A stretch of 64,000 nucleotides of DNA, from the NCBI GenBank assembly GCA_023955635.1, contig JAMXHR010000017.1, positions 310,001-374,000 of the forward strand, written 5' to 3'. A program made the position numbers and the translations under genes. The DNA is from Methanosarcina sp. ERenArc_MAG2. GTDB taxonomy: Archaea; Halobacteriota; Methanosarcinia; Methanosarcinales; Methanosarcinaceae. Positions 8,606-17,866 of the stretch are shown here, one piece after another; positions within the stretch are counted from its first letter, which is position 1, and each line of letters opens with the position of its first letter. The notes under the pieces are model-generated. The model was given only the letters and a program-made list of their open reading frames with translations, was not told the origin of the DNA and ran no database searches.

Positions 8606-10525
8606 TTAGGCTTTTGTCACTTTTATATAACTTGATTTTGTCTTGGTATTACTTCCTGCTGCATTACTTGCTGTCAGCTTTACCGTGTAAGTTCCTGCTG
8701 CTGAATATTTATGCGTTGGACTCTTTACCGTTGAACTAGTTCCGTCTCCGAAACTCCATTTCCAAGAGGTAGGCGATCCTGTGCTGGTATCCGTAAATAC
8801 GACATTCAGTGGTGCTTTTCCTGAGAGTGGAGAGCCCCAGAAGTTTGCAACCGGAGTTTGCGAAGTCGCGGTCACTTTTATATAATTGGATTTTGTTACC
8901 GTATTATTTCCTGCAGCATTGGTTGCTGTAAGTGCTACCGTGTAATTCCCTTTTGCAGAATATTTATGCGTTGGATTCTTAGTTGTCGAAGTGGTTCCAT
9001 CACCAAAGCTCCATTTCCATGAAGTTGGTGATCCTGTACTCTTATCAGTGAATACAACATTTAATGGTGCATTTCCTGATGTTGGGGACGCAGAGACTGC
9101 AGCAACCGGTTTTGCTGATGTTGTTACTTTTATATAATTGGATTTTGTTACCGTATTAGTTCCTGCAGCATTGGTTGCTGTAAGTGCTACCGTGTAATTC
9201 CCTTTTGCAGAATATTTATGCGTTGGATTCTTAGTTGTCGAAGTGGTTCCATCACCAAAGCTCCATTTCCATGAAGTTGGTGATCCTGTACTTTTGTCAG
9301 TAAAGGCAACGCTTAATGGTGCTTTTCCTGATGTTGGGGACGCAGAGACTGCAGCAACCGGTTTTGCTGATGTTGTTACTTTTATATAATTGGATTTTGT
9401 TACCGTATTACTACCTGCAGCATTGGTTGCTGTAAGTGCTACTGTGTAATTCCCTTTTGCAGAATATTTATGCGTTGGATTTTTAGTTGTCGAAGTGGTT
9501 CCATCTCCAAAAGTCCATTTCCATGAAGTTGGCGATCCTGTACTTTTGTCAGTAAAGGCAACGCTTAATGGTGCTTTTCCTGATGTTGGGGACGCAGAGA
9601 TTGCAGCAACAGGCTTTCCTGTTCCTGATTTAGAATTAACTAAAGGCAGATAGTCAGAATAGGTGCTGCCTGTTATACTCTTATACGCGGAATCGGAAAT
9701 CCCATCTCCATCTTTGTCCACTGCAGTTTGAGAGAATCCTGTACCATCAGGGTTTCCCCAGAAGTTACCTCCTTTATACGGTCCACCTACAATATTAGTA
9801 CCTGCTGTTTTTTTGATGCTGTAGGCGTTTCCGATCCCGTTTTTAATGGCCATATTAGCATCATTGAAATAATTGTTGTAAATCATATTACTATCGCTTC
9901 TGGGACAGACATACAGACCATAAGCATTGTTGTTTCTAACGGTATTGCCTGAGAGTTTGTTGCTGTCAGAGTTGCCGACATGAATTCCACGACCATTATT
10001 AAATGCCGTATTCCCTGAGAGAGTATTGTCTGTGGCAGTTCCAAGAACAATCCCATATTCTCCATCATTTGTAACCGTATTCTTCGAGATCTGATTTCCT
10101 TTGGAGCGCAGGACATAGATTCCATACGAGTTGTCTGAAAGTTTATTGTTTTCGATTATACAGTTACTGCATGATGACAGACAGATTCCTGAGTAGCTGG
10201 ATCTGGTTGCTCCCACAGTCTTAAACCCAGTTATTTTTATGTTGTTTCCCTGTAGGAAAAGTACATCGGCACCCGGACTTTTGGCTTTTATTATTGTGTT
10301 ATCAGGGTTTCCGGATTCTGACCTTATTGTAATACCATTTTTGATTACTTTGATATTTTCGGTATATGTACCGGGTTTTACAGTTATTACGTCGCCTGAC
10401 ATCGATTTTGTCACAGCGGTTTGAATAGAATTTCCTGGCTTGACGATAATGTCAGACGCAGCTCCGATACCCGATATTAATACAAAAATTAGAAAAGTTA
10501 CTAACAAAGCGTTTAATTTTTTTAT
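8606..10525 (-). CDS. NosD/beta-helix surface protein with four PKD domains (copy 2)
   Basis: An intact paralogue of the gene at 5698-7868, 639 residues if initiated at ATA (10525-10523), or 633 from TTG at 10507. It has the same signal peptide, the same parallel beta-helix with CASH/NosD repeats ('GNNIKITGFKTVGATRSSYS'), and four PKD repeats instead of five, ending with the divergent 'PVANFWGSPLSGKAPLN' repeat shared by both copies. GGAGG lies at 10533-10537, seven bases from the ATA; the next six codons encode KKLNA-type residues that complete a normal signal peptide n-region, so the ATA reading is structurally better. Role: exported envelope or adhesion protein by family. The difference in PKD number points to unequal recombination between repeats. 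Confidence 0.88.
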   Translation of the reverse strand: MKKLNALLVTFLIFVLISGIGAASDIIVKPGNSIQTAVTKSMSGDVITVKPGTYTENIKVIKNGITIRSESGNPDNTIIKAKSPGADVLFLQGNNIKITGFKTVGATRSSYSGICLSSCSNCIIENNKLSDNSYGIYVLRSKGNQISKNTVTNDGEYGIVLGTATDNTLSGNTAFNNGRGIHVGNSDSNKLSGNTVRNNNAYGLYVCPRSDSNMIYNNYFNDANMAIKNGIGNAYSIKKTAGTNIVGGPYKGGNFWGNPDGTGFSQTAVDKDGDGISDSAYKSITGSTYSDYLPLVNSKSGTGKPVAAISASPTSGKAPLSVAFTDKSTGSPTSWKWTFGDGTTSTTKNPTHKYSAKGNYTVALTATNAAGSNTVTKSNYIKVTTSAKPVAAVSASPTSGKAPLSVAFTDKSTGSPTSWKWSFGDGTTSTTKNPTHKYSAKGNYTVALTATNAAGTNTVTKSNYIKVTTSAKPVAAVSASPTSGNAPLNVVFTDKSTGSPTSWKWSFGDGTTSTTKNPTHKYSAKGNYTVALTATNAAGNNTVTKSNYIKVTATSQTPVANFWGSPLSGKAPLNVVFTDTSTGSPTSWKWSFGDGTSSTVKSPTHKYSAAGTYTVKLTASNAAGSNTKTKSSYIKVTKA

Positions 10526-10745
10526 TCCAATTCCTCCGTCAATTAAAAGAAGTTTTAGGCAAGACTTCTTTTATAACTAGGTAAATGTTTTACACTGGAT
10601 GCCCAAGTGAATCTACGAATGCGAGGACATGTTCTTATTCAAAGAATTTATTTGCCCATAGTCAGATTTTTCAGGTAAATCACCTTAACAGTGTGAGAAT
10701 TAACAATAAACTAATATAAATATGTTGATTTTAATTGATTCTAAA
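10526..10745. repeat. Duplicated leader region of surface protein copy 2
   Basis: Nearly identical to the sequence upstream of copy 1, including GGAGG (10533-10537), the AAAAGAAGT/ACTTCTTTT hairpin (10545-10553 and 10564-10572) and about 170 further bases. This shows that the duplication unit was gene plus control region. Confidence 0.7.
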
Positions 10746-10969
10746 TATAGTCTTTTACATATGCCAAATAGTGCTTCAGTGTACCTATTCGGGTAAGGCT
10801 CCACTTTATTAGTCTGATTGTAACCGTAAATCTGTCCTCTCTTTTCAAAAGGAAATAGCACATACATGAGCTCATTTTCGTGTGTTTGAGCAATGATCAG
10901 GTCAACCATGCCATGTACATTTTCGAACATCCTGGCAGCGGCAGACATCGAATACATCAACTTTCTCAT
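10700..10969 (-). CDS. Hypothetical protein, possibly a fragment
   Basis: An open frame of 89 residues that I do not recognise. The segment 'EEAMRKLMYSMSAAARMFE' and 'GMVDLIIAQTHENELMYVLF' have the helix-then-strand character of a real protein, and the frame stays open for about 13 codons upstream of the ATG before a TAG, which suggests that a longer gene has been truncated. Its 3' end overlaps the duplicated leader region of the surface protein, consistent with a break caused by the duplication. No ribosome-binding site is evident. It could equally be a remnant. Confidence 0.35.
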   Translation of the reverse strand: MRKLMYSMSAAARMFENVHGMVDLIIAQTHENELMYVLFPFEKRGQIYGYNQTNKVEPYPNRYTEALFGICKRLYLESIKINIFILVYC

Positions 10970-11166
10970 TGCTTCTTCACGAGTATTTAGCTGTACAGAA
11001 GTTTCCAGGTGTATTTTTTGACTCTAATAGTCATATATCATGGCTCTTTTACTCGCCTCTGTGAGAGGCAGTCTCCGTTGGATAGTTTCCAAAGATGGTG
11101 ACATGTAATATTGGACTACAGATGTACTGGACATGCAGGGATAAAAAAGAAAGAGTTGGTAATAAA

Positions 11167-11409
11167 GCCTGGAAAATTGATGAATATCATAGAGGACTAA
11201 AATAATTTTGTGAAGTAGAGCGATGTCAGGCGAGGGGAGATAATATGCAAAGAGCATATATTGTGATGACAATAAGAGCATTTCTAAGATTTGAAATAAT
11301 AATAAAAAACGGAATTATGTGGTTTGAAACAAACTGGAGCATTACAAGAAATAGTGTTAATCAATTTCTAAAAAGACAAACGTATTCCTTAGGGCTCGTC
11401 ACAAAATAA
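11167..11409 (+). pseudogene. Transposase C-terminal remnant (DDE, IS4-like)
   Basis: The plus strand encodes a recognisable transposase tail: WKIDEYHRGLKQ, a TAA where Gln or similar is expected, then CEVERCQARGDN, QRAYIVMTIRAFLRFE and SITRNSVNQFLKRQTYS before the stop at 11407-11409. More degraded matches with stops and frame changes extend upstream to about 11080. The end is cut by the left terminus of the ISAzo13-type element, so the younger element landed in the old transposase. Family assignment (IS4/ISH-like) is tentative. Confidence 0.6.
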
Positions 11410-12683
11410 TTTAATTAACTCACTCCATTCTTTGGTTTGAATGTGTAATTCCATTCTCCGTGAAACTCATCAAGTATAATGCCCAATTTTTCAACCTGTT
11501 TTTTTTCGATTTTAATTCCTGTTGGATACTTATTCGTGTCTAACATGCATTTTACTTCAAGCCCTTTTGATGTAGTTGTTGCTGCAATAAGGTTTACAAC
11601 TACTTCATAGCTTGTTAGTGGTTTTCCTCTCCAATTAAGAGTAATCTGGGAAAATAGTCTATGCTCTATTTTATTCCATTTACTTGTACCTGGAGGAAAG
11701 TGACAAACCGAAATCTCCAATCCGATTTCATCCGTTAATTTTTGTAATTCTGTTTTCCACAATTTTACTCTTGATCCATTGCTTCCCCCACAATCTGCAG
11801 TAATTAAAAGTTTTTTTGCATCAGGATATGATTTACACCCCATTAGATTCCACCATCTACGTATACTTTCAACTGCAAAAGACGCTGTATCATGATCTAT
11901 GCCGACGTTTACCCATCCCTCATTATTAGCAATGTCGTATACCCCATATGGATTTACCTTTCCCAGTTCTTTATCCTTAAAATCATATACATTGACAAGT
12001 ATTGGATCTTTTTTTGGACGCAATTCACGGCCAACATTCTTGAAATTTCCGATTAACTCTTTCTTTTTAGTATCTACTGAGATTACAGGCTGATGTTCAC
12101 CTTGAAATATTTTACATTTTTCACTTATATGCTCAAATTGTTTGTCACGATCAGGATGCTCAGTTCCTTCTATGGTTTTCTTATTCGCTTGTAAACTGTA
12201 ACCAAGCATGTGAAGCATATCCGCAACTCTTGTATGGCTTACTTTATGTCCGATATTCTGAAGTTCCCCTGCTATATTTCGAAGACTTTTACAAGTCCAG
12301 AGTAAAGGAGATTCCGGATCCCCACGACTTGTTGGTTCAATAAGTGCCTCAAGATCGGACAAAAGAGTAGGGTCTTTCTCAACAATCTTTTTACGACCTC
12401 CTCCAGGAGCACGTATTTTATTATCAGAAAGAGATTTGCCACTTTCCAGTTCAGTGCAACCTTTTTTAATTGTATTTTCAGAAATACCAGTTGCACGAGA
12501 AACTATGCTGATGTTGCCTTTGCCAATACTAAGCGCTTCTGCAGCTGCAAATAAACGTTTGCTTTTTTCATCAAGAAAAGGTTTTAGCAAGTTATATTTT
12601 TTGGAAATAATTTCCTCAAGCATATAGACCAAATAGGATTAACTTATATAAAAAAATACTCAATCTATTTTGTTACGAATACT
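11391..12683. mobile_element. ISAzo13-family insertion sequence
   Basis: A complete element of about 1.29 kb around an intact transposase. Its ends carry inverted repeats with core CGTCACAAAATA (11397-11408) and TATTTTGTTACG (12666-12677), 11 of 12 matching, with weaker similarity extending outward by about 8 bases on each side (exact borders uncertain by a few bases). It is inserted in the C-terminal end of an older transposase remnant. Confidence 0.75.
11415..12632 (-). CDS. ISAzo13 family transposase
   Basis: A full-length 405-residue DDE transposase. The N-terminal third is a helix-turn-helix region ('IVSRATGISENTIKKGCTEL') followed by the family's 'RAPGGGRKKIVEKDPTL' linker. Catalytic residues are visible in 'ISVDTKKKELIGNFKN' (first Asp), 'LLITADCGGSNGSR' (second Asp) and 'GTSKWNKIEHRLFS' (Glu), which is the ISAzo13 signature. 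It mobilises the surrounding element by cut-and-paste transposition. The frame is intact, unlike the other transposases nearby, so this may be the youngest insertion of the zone. Confidence 0.92.
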   Translation of the reverse strand: MVYMLEEIISKKYNLLKPFLDEKSKRLFAAAEALSIGKGNISIVSRATGISENTIKKGCTELESGKSLSDNKIRAPGGGRKKIVEKDPTLLSDLEALIEPTSRGDPESPLLWTCKSLRNIAGELQNIGHKVSHTRVADMLHMLGYSLQANKKTIEGTEHPDRDKQFEHISEKCKIFQGEHQPVISVDTKKKELIGNFKNVGRELRPKKDPILVNVYDFKDKELGKVNPYGVYDIANNEGWVNVGIDHDTASFAVESIRRWWNLMGCKSYPDAKKLLITADCGGSNGSRVKLWKTELQKLTDEIGLEISVCHFPPGTSKWNKIEHRLFSQITLNWRGKPLTSYEVVVNLIAATTTSKGLEVKCMLDTNKYPTGIKIEKKQVEKLGIILDEFHGEWNYTFKPKNGVS

Positions 12684-12710
12684 TAGTGTAAAAATTGTGA
12701 AAATTAAAAA

Positions 12711-12731
12711 GTTGCCTGCAAAGCAGGCAAC
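12711..12731 (-). terminator. Intrinsic terminator-like hairpin after the beta-helix gene
   Basis: A perfect 9-bp stem GTTGCCTGC/GCAGGCAAC with a 3-base loop; read on the minus strand it is followed at once by TTTTT. It lies about 90 bases after the stop of the minus-strand beta-helix gene and is therefore a likely transcription terminator for it. Confidence 0.65.
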
Positions 12732-12823
12732 TGCGTCAGTCCTATATGTTATTCTCAAACACATAACGTGGACCTGACTGTACTTAAGAATATACTTTCT
12801 TTTTGCAATATCAGTTAATGGGA

Positions 12824-13710
12824 TCAAGCGATCACATTATCATGAATATTTACATTGGTTTCTTTCGTATTTAGATGTACTATTCCAGGAGCAGCTAAAT
12901 CATGGAAATTGTTACCATAAACTTCTATGTTTTTAAGAGTTCCCTGTAATTCTAAGCCTGCATATCCACCGCCAGATGTGGTACAATCATTATTTGTAAA
13001 CACTCCATCGGCAACTGAATCAAATCTACAGGACGAATTAGTCCGGTTAATAAATTTACAATTCTTAACTGTAATGCCAGTTACGTGATAGGCATATATG
13101 CCGTCGTGACCACATTTGTTTACAGTTACTGTGTCTATCGTTACGTTGCTGGACTTTGAAATAAGCATGGCATCATTACATCCGTTCTGGAATGTAACAT
13201 TCTTAATTGTTAGCCCATTAACGCCTATGAATGTTGCCATGTTGTAGCAGGAAGTTCCAAGCTTAACACCAGAATAATAGTCACTCTGACTACCATCAAC
13301 AGTAAAGCCTTTTATTGTTACATCGGTTGCAGAATTGCCTTTAATCATAAGCATAGCTTTTTCTCTGCAATGCTGCTCTCGCGCCCACCCCATACAGGGA
13401 GTCCTGGGGCAAGTTTAACTGTTACACTGGAATCTCCTTCAAGGACCGTGCTGCTGCCGATCTTAAGAGAATCGCCTATAACATATGTGAATGGGCCTTT
13501 AAGGTGCACAGTTGTGCCTGGATTATTTGCTGCATCTTCAAGTGCCTGGTTAATTTGCACGTGATCTTCTTTTCCATCACAGTTGTAGTCTCCGCTTCCA
13601 TCTCCGGCAACAGTTATTGTTTTTGTGTCCTGGCCGCCTAATACAGCCGGTACGGTTGTTAAAATAAGGCAGGTTACTAAGAATAGGGTTCCTAGCTGTC
13701 TTTTTAGCAT
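12824..13710 (-). CDS. Secreted parallel beta-helix protein, one apparent frameshift
   Basis: About 295 residues after repair of one missing A in the minus-strand A run at 13358-13362 (giving SIAEKKAMLMIKGNSA). It starts with a signal peptide (LKRQLGTLFLVTCLILTTVP), continues with 'ITVAGDGSGDYNCDGKEDHV', where residues DGKEDHVQINQA form the first turn, and then parallel beta-helix repeats ('GLTIKNVTFQNGCNDAMLIS', 'VTGITVKNCKFINRTNSS'). Related Methanosarcina proteins are surface disaggregatase-like or polysaccharide-binding proteins; this one is short and lacks any extra C-terminal domain. The ATG is preceded by GGTGAT. A truncated duplicate of its first codons lies just upstream. Confidence 0.8.
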
Positions 13711-13792
13711 CGTATCACCTTTGGGTTGGGTTTTTAGAATTTGAGTTTACTCAAAAACTTTAGGGTAGTTGTATCTTTTTCCCAAAGCCAAA

Positions 13793-13851
13793 CGGTTGTT
13801 AAAATAAGGCATGTTGCCAGGAATAGGGTTCCCAGCTTCCTTTTTAACATC
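13793..13851 (-). pseudogene. Relic duplicate of the beta-helix gene start
   Basis: The minus strand repeats the first 20 codons or so of the adjacent beta-helix gene (MLKRKLGTLFLATCLILTTV-like) together with its ribosome-binding site and the preceding 'CCCAAAGG' leader, then breaks off. It is the remainder of a tandem duplicate whose body has been lost. Confidence 0.65.
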
Positions 13852-13936
13852 GTATTACCTTTGGGTTGGATCTATAGGGACTTTAAGTACAATCAAAATT
13901 TCATAGGTTAATTGTATACTTATTCCCAAAATTCTA

Positions 13937-14088
13937 TATTACGTACTCGTAATAGTTTTTTCCGAACTATCTAATAAGATCGATTCTGTACCTGGATCGA
14001 TTCTGTATGGGATTCGATTCTGTACCGAACTCTCTAATTAGGTCGGGTCTATGCTGTTATTCAAAATCTGTATTACGTCTGCGTAATA
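13937..14088. promoter_or_regulatory. Two perfect palindromes TATTACG-N4-CGTAATA
   Basis: Perfect 7-bp arms separated by 4 bases occur at 13937-13954 (spacer TACT) and at 14071-14088 (spacer TCTG). They are embedded in a longer degenerate direct repeat. Between them are three tandem copies of a unit containing TCGATTCTGTA (about 13979-14022). The arrangement resembles a pair of operators, or two hairpins, in the long region upstream of the beta-helix gene. Factor unknown. Confidence 0.5.
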
Positions 14089-14927
14089 TTTTTGAACCTA
14101 TCCAATTCGGTTCTCTGCGATTTATGTGGGCGGACACGTTGCACACAGAGTATCCACTCTCCAATCTCCTTCTAGGGACTGGTCATTGGAGGTGGCCGGA
14201 CATGAGAAGCTTTGACTTCTACAACTCAAAATTTGTTACTAACCATAGGATTTTACTCCTTCTGGTCAATACCTCCGGACTTAATAATCACGGCCTTTAG
14301 CCAGGCCAACTCGTCTTTTTAAAAAGTTTTCATTCACCTATCATTGAATTCCTGAGTTGACATCCAAGATCTACGCAGTCCTATTATAAAATATTTTTGG
14401 TATTTTTACACGAAAATTTATACAGTGCGTGTTTATTTTAGATTTTTACGGGTTTTTGAGGGTATGAAAAATAAGGATTTTGGGCAATTATTTTGTGAAT
14501 TTAAAGAATCCGAATTCTAAAGATAAAATATTTCCATTCTAAGCTTCCTGTTTATCCTCCCAAAAAGAAGTTTATAATCTACAAAGAAATTTTTTTCACT
14601 TACAACCTCATATCCGTATTCATGGACAGTTTGAAAAATACTATATAGAAAAAATTTTTCTTTCCATGATTGATTGGAGAATAGAGAATCGGAGCGAACA
14701 CAATAGTTTATAAAAATTATAAGGTGTTCTGTACGGATATTTGGGAAATTTTACGTAAGAAGAAACTTTCGAATTGGGAATTACTAAAAAAATAGACTAT
14801 GAGGTATAGAATCGGGGGTGAGAAAGGTTATTATGAATTACTTTATAAATATAGTACAGCAGCCCCTCATAATTAGTGGGTAACGAAAAATTGAATCGGA
14901 GGTAATGCTGGGATTTTTACCTCCCTA
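14089..14927. other. Intergenic region, no gene seen
   Basis: Long non-coding stretch between the operator-like palindromes and the IS630-type element. An open frame overlaps 14007-14300 but has no ribosome-binding site and no recognisable similarity. The remainder is very AT-rich with no clear structure. Confidence 0.5.
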
Positions 14928-16099
14928 GTGTCGCGAAAATTTAATTCTTTGTTAACTTTATAAGCTCTGAATCCCTTTACATCTTCATGCTTACTATTAA
15001 CCTTGAAGATCACGAGGTAAATTTCCTTCTTGACTTTGTGAGAAAAGGACATAAAAGTGCACGAGAAATCACCCGAGCACGTGTCCTCCTCCTTTCAAAC
15101 CAGCATAAAACAGGTACAGAGATAGCGAAAACATTAGGTATTTCCAGGAATACTACTTTTAATATCAGGAAACGATACGTTGAAGAAGGTCTTCTGAGTT
15201 CTCTTTTTGACAAACCACGACCTGGTCAACCTATAAAATACACCGAAAAACATGTTGCAGAAATAATTGCGCTCGCATGTACCAGTTCTCCCGATGGAAG
15301 CAAAAGATGGTCGCTTACACTGCTTACTGAAGAACTGAAGAAAAAAGAAGGATTTGAAACAATAAACAAAGAGAGCATCAGGCTTATTCTAAAAAAGCAA
15401 AACTAAACCCTGGTTAAGACGGATGTGGTGCATTCAGACGATTGATTCCGAGTACAGAAAGAGAATGTATGACGTTCTTGACCTATACGAAGAGGATTAC
15501 GACCCTAAAAACCCTATTATCTGTCTTGACGAGAAACCAAAGCAACTGCTTGGAGATAAGAGAATTCCCATTCCTATGAAGCCTGGAAGTCCAGAGAGGT
15601 ATGATTATGAATATATCAGGAACGGAACAGCAAACATATTCATGGCAGTAGAGTTCAAAGCAGGAAAAAGGGTGACTCAGGTAACCAAAAGAAGAACTAT
15701 GAAGGATTTTGCACAATTCGTGAAAATTCTCGTTACCGAAGAATATTCTGAAGCTGAAGTCATCCGACTGGTTACGGATAATCTCAATATACATAAAGAA
15801 AAGTCATTCTACGAAACATTCAGCGAAGAAGAAGCAAAAACAATTCTGGACAAGATAGAATTCCATTATACGCCAAAACATGCAAGTTGGCTTAATGCTG
15901 CAGAAATAGAGATCAATGTTATGGATATTGAATGTACAGGCAGAAGGATCGGGGATATGGAGACACTTACACACGAAGTGGATGCATGGACAAAGAGAAG
16001 GAATGAACATAAAAAGAAAATAGAATGGAAATTTACGAGGAAGAATGCGGACGAGAAAATGTCAAAGTATTATGTGAAATAATTAAATTGACAAGACAC
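14928..16099. mobile_element. IS630-family insertion sequence
   Basis: A 1.17-kb element with inverted ends beginning GTGTC (left GTGTCGCGAAAATTTAATT, right complement GTGTCTTGTCAATTTAATT) and a TA dinucleotide on each side (14926-14927 and 16100-16101), the target duplication typical of IS630/Tc1 elements. It encloses one transposase gene. Confidence 0.8.
14987..16082 (+). CDS. IS630 family transposase, split frame
   Basis: The first part (14987-15406) carries the helix-turn-helix region ('GTEIAKTLGISRNTTFNIRK') and linker 'DKPRPGQPIKYTEKHVAEII'. The second part (to 16082) carries the DDE core: 'PIICLDEKPKQLL' (first Asp), 'RLVTDNLNIHKEKSFY' (second Asp) and 'HASWLNAAEIEINVMD' (Glu). The halves are in different frames. 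Adding one A to the A6 run near 15389 and one T near 15402 restores 'LKKAKLKPWLRRMWC', a natural IS630 sequence, so sequence error is the simplest explanation; programmed frameshifting at the A run is the alternative. Confidence 0.8.
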
Positions 16100-16372
16100 T
16101 AGTAACCTAATTCAGTCCACTTGAATTCTCCGAAAAAATACAGAAAAATATTCAAGAAGAGCTGACTGGATTATTTATATGACTTAAAGAGTTAGTCTGA
16201 GATCAATGCACATAACTAACTTCAGAGAAAATTTACTAAAAGTTAGACAGATTCTCCTGGAATCCGGTGGTTATTTATCAATATGAGCAGATAGGGCTGA
16301 AATTTCAAGACAATTTTCCCGTCTATTCAGTTTCTTCTTCCCTTAGTCTTTTCACTCTCTCTGATACTAGTT
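16100..16372. other. Intergenic region, nothing seen
   Basis: AT-rich spacer between the IS630-type element and the convergent oxidoreductase gene; no coding frame or hairpin stands out. Confidence 0.4.
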
Positions 16373-17866
16373 TTACTCCTTTATCTTCTTCTCCAGAAGC
16401 CCGTAAACTGCAGGACTTTGAATTACTTCTCCTCTGGCACTGTAACGAGAACCGTGACAGGGGCAGTCCCAGGTTTTCTCAGCATCATTCCAGGTGACAA
16501 AGCATCCCATGTGTCTGCAGGCAGGATTTAATGTATAAAGTATACTCTGCGGGTCCCGGTATACTGCCACCTTTTCCTCTCCTTTTTCAATAACCATGCC
16601 CTGACCTGGTTCGATCATGGAGATCTCTTTTTGGACCGCGGATAGGGATACCTGTTGGGATCTTGAAGGATCATATACCTCAGTCCAGGGATTATCCCTG
16701 CCAAGAATCGTATCCGTGAGAATCATTGCTGCAGCAGTGCCTGTCGTCATGCCCCACTTCTGGAATCCGGTTGCCACATAGGAGTGCTCACTGTCTGGAG
16801 TAAGCCTGCCGATAATTGGCACGTTATCGTCAGACATGACGTCCTCAGTTGACCAATGATAATCAATAGATCGTACTTTATAAATCGATCTGGCCCAATC
16901 CTCAAGATGCCTGTAGTGCTCGTGTGTTGGATTTCCATTCCCTGTCGGGTGCCCATCGCCAACTACAAGTACCAGTTCACCTCCGTTTGCAGGCTGGGAG
17001 CGAAGGGATCGTCCAGGTTCTTCGGCATTGATAAACATCCCATCCGGGAATGTCTCATCAATACGCATTCCAAGTACATATGACATTGATTGGTACAGTT
17101 TTTTGTATGACCCTCCAGGCTTCTCTACAATAGGAAAATGAGTTGCCTGAATGACATTTTCTGCTCTTACCGTCCCACGATCAGTTTTTATAATCACGGG
17201 CTCTCCTCCTTCTATTCCCAGTGCCCTTGTTTTTTCAAAGATATGGCAACCATTACCCTGAATTTCTCTGGCAAGGGCACACAGGTACTTTCGAGGGTGA
17301 AACTGTGCCTGGTGGCTAAAACGAACTGAACCGTACGTTTCAAAAGGTAACGGCACGTTCCCTTCAAACGAGGCTGGAAGCCCCAGGTTCCTGGCTGCTC
17401 GAACTTCATCCAGAATCCTCTGTGCAGAATCTTCAGAACTCGCATAGACATATGCTGGCTTGTGAGCAAAGTCGCAGGATATGTCCCAAGAACGAACTAT
17501 ATACTCAATCTTCTCGATTGCCGCCTGGTTAGATTCGGCGTACTGTTTCGCCTGTCCTCTTCCTAATTCCGATATAAGTCTGTTATATATCAGGTTATGC
17601 TGGGATGTAATTTTTGCAGTTGTATAGCCAGTAACCCCTTTTATGATCCTGTCTGCCTCGATCACTGCGACGGATATTCCCGCTTGCTTCAAAAGAAAAG
17701 CCGAGGTAATTCCTACTATCCCTCCCCCAATTATCGCCACTTCAACGCGAATATCCCCTGGCAGAACAGGATAATTTGATCCTGGGGTTGTTGCCATCCA
17801 GTAAGATTCTGCCCTTCCAGGCAGGACGTAATTTGTTCCCCTCTGGTTTGCCATATCTTTCACCAT
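16373..17866 (-). CDS. FAD-dependent oxidoreductase with C-terminal Rieske domain
   Basis: A 497-residue two-domain protein. The N-terminal DAO/glycine-oxidase-type FAD domain shows the dinucleotide fold 'VAIIGGGIVGITSAFLLKQA' and the acidic end of strand two ('VAVIEADRI'). The C-terminal domain, about the last 100 residues, is a Rieske 2Fe-2S domain with the ligands C-x-H-x-G-C ('CRHMGCFVTW') and C-P-C-H-G-S. Such fusions occur in bacteria and some archaea and probably oxidise an amine or other small substrate, passing electrons through the Rieske cluster; substrate unknown. Start ATG at 17866; an alternative ATG lies four codons later. It stands alone, and a bacterial origin is plausible. 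Confidence 0.88.
   Translation of the reverse strand: MVKDMANQRGTNYVLPGRAESYWMATTPGSNYPVLPGDIRVEVAIIGGGIVGITSAFLLKQAGISVAVIEADRIIKGVTGYTTAKITSQHNLIYNRLISELGRGQAKQYAESNQAAIEKIEYIVRSWDISCDFAHKPAYVYASSEDSAQRILDEVRAARNLGLPASFEGNVPLPFETYGSVRFSHQAQFHPRKYLCALAREIQGNGCHIFEKTRALGIEGGEPVIIKTDRGTVRAENVIQATHFPIVEKPGGSYKKLYQSMSYVLGMRIDETFPDGMFINAEEPGRSLRSQPANGGELVLVVGDGHPTGNGNPTHEHYRHLEDWARSIYKVRSIDYHWSTEDVMSDDNVPIIGRLTPDSEHSYVATGFQKWGMTTGTAAAMILTDTILGRDNPWTEVYDPSRSQQVSLSAVQKEISMIEPGQGMVIEKGEEKVAVYRDPQSILYTLNPACRHMGCFVTWNDAEKTWDCPCHGSRYSARGEVIQSPAVYGLLEKKIKE

Noticed and set aside
15389-15402. Programmed frameshift in the IS630-type transposase
   Set aside because: The required shift is +1 rather than -1, and two homopolymer repairs give a better junction, in line with the other errors in the window. 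Not excluded.
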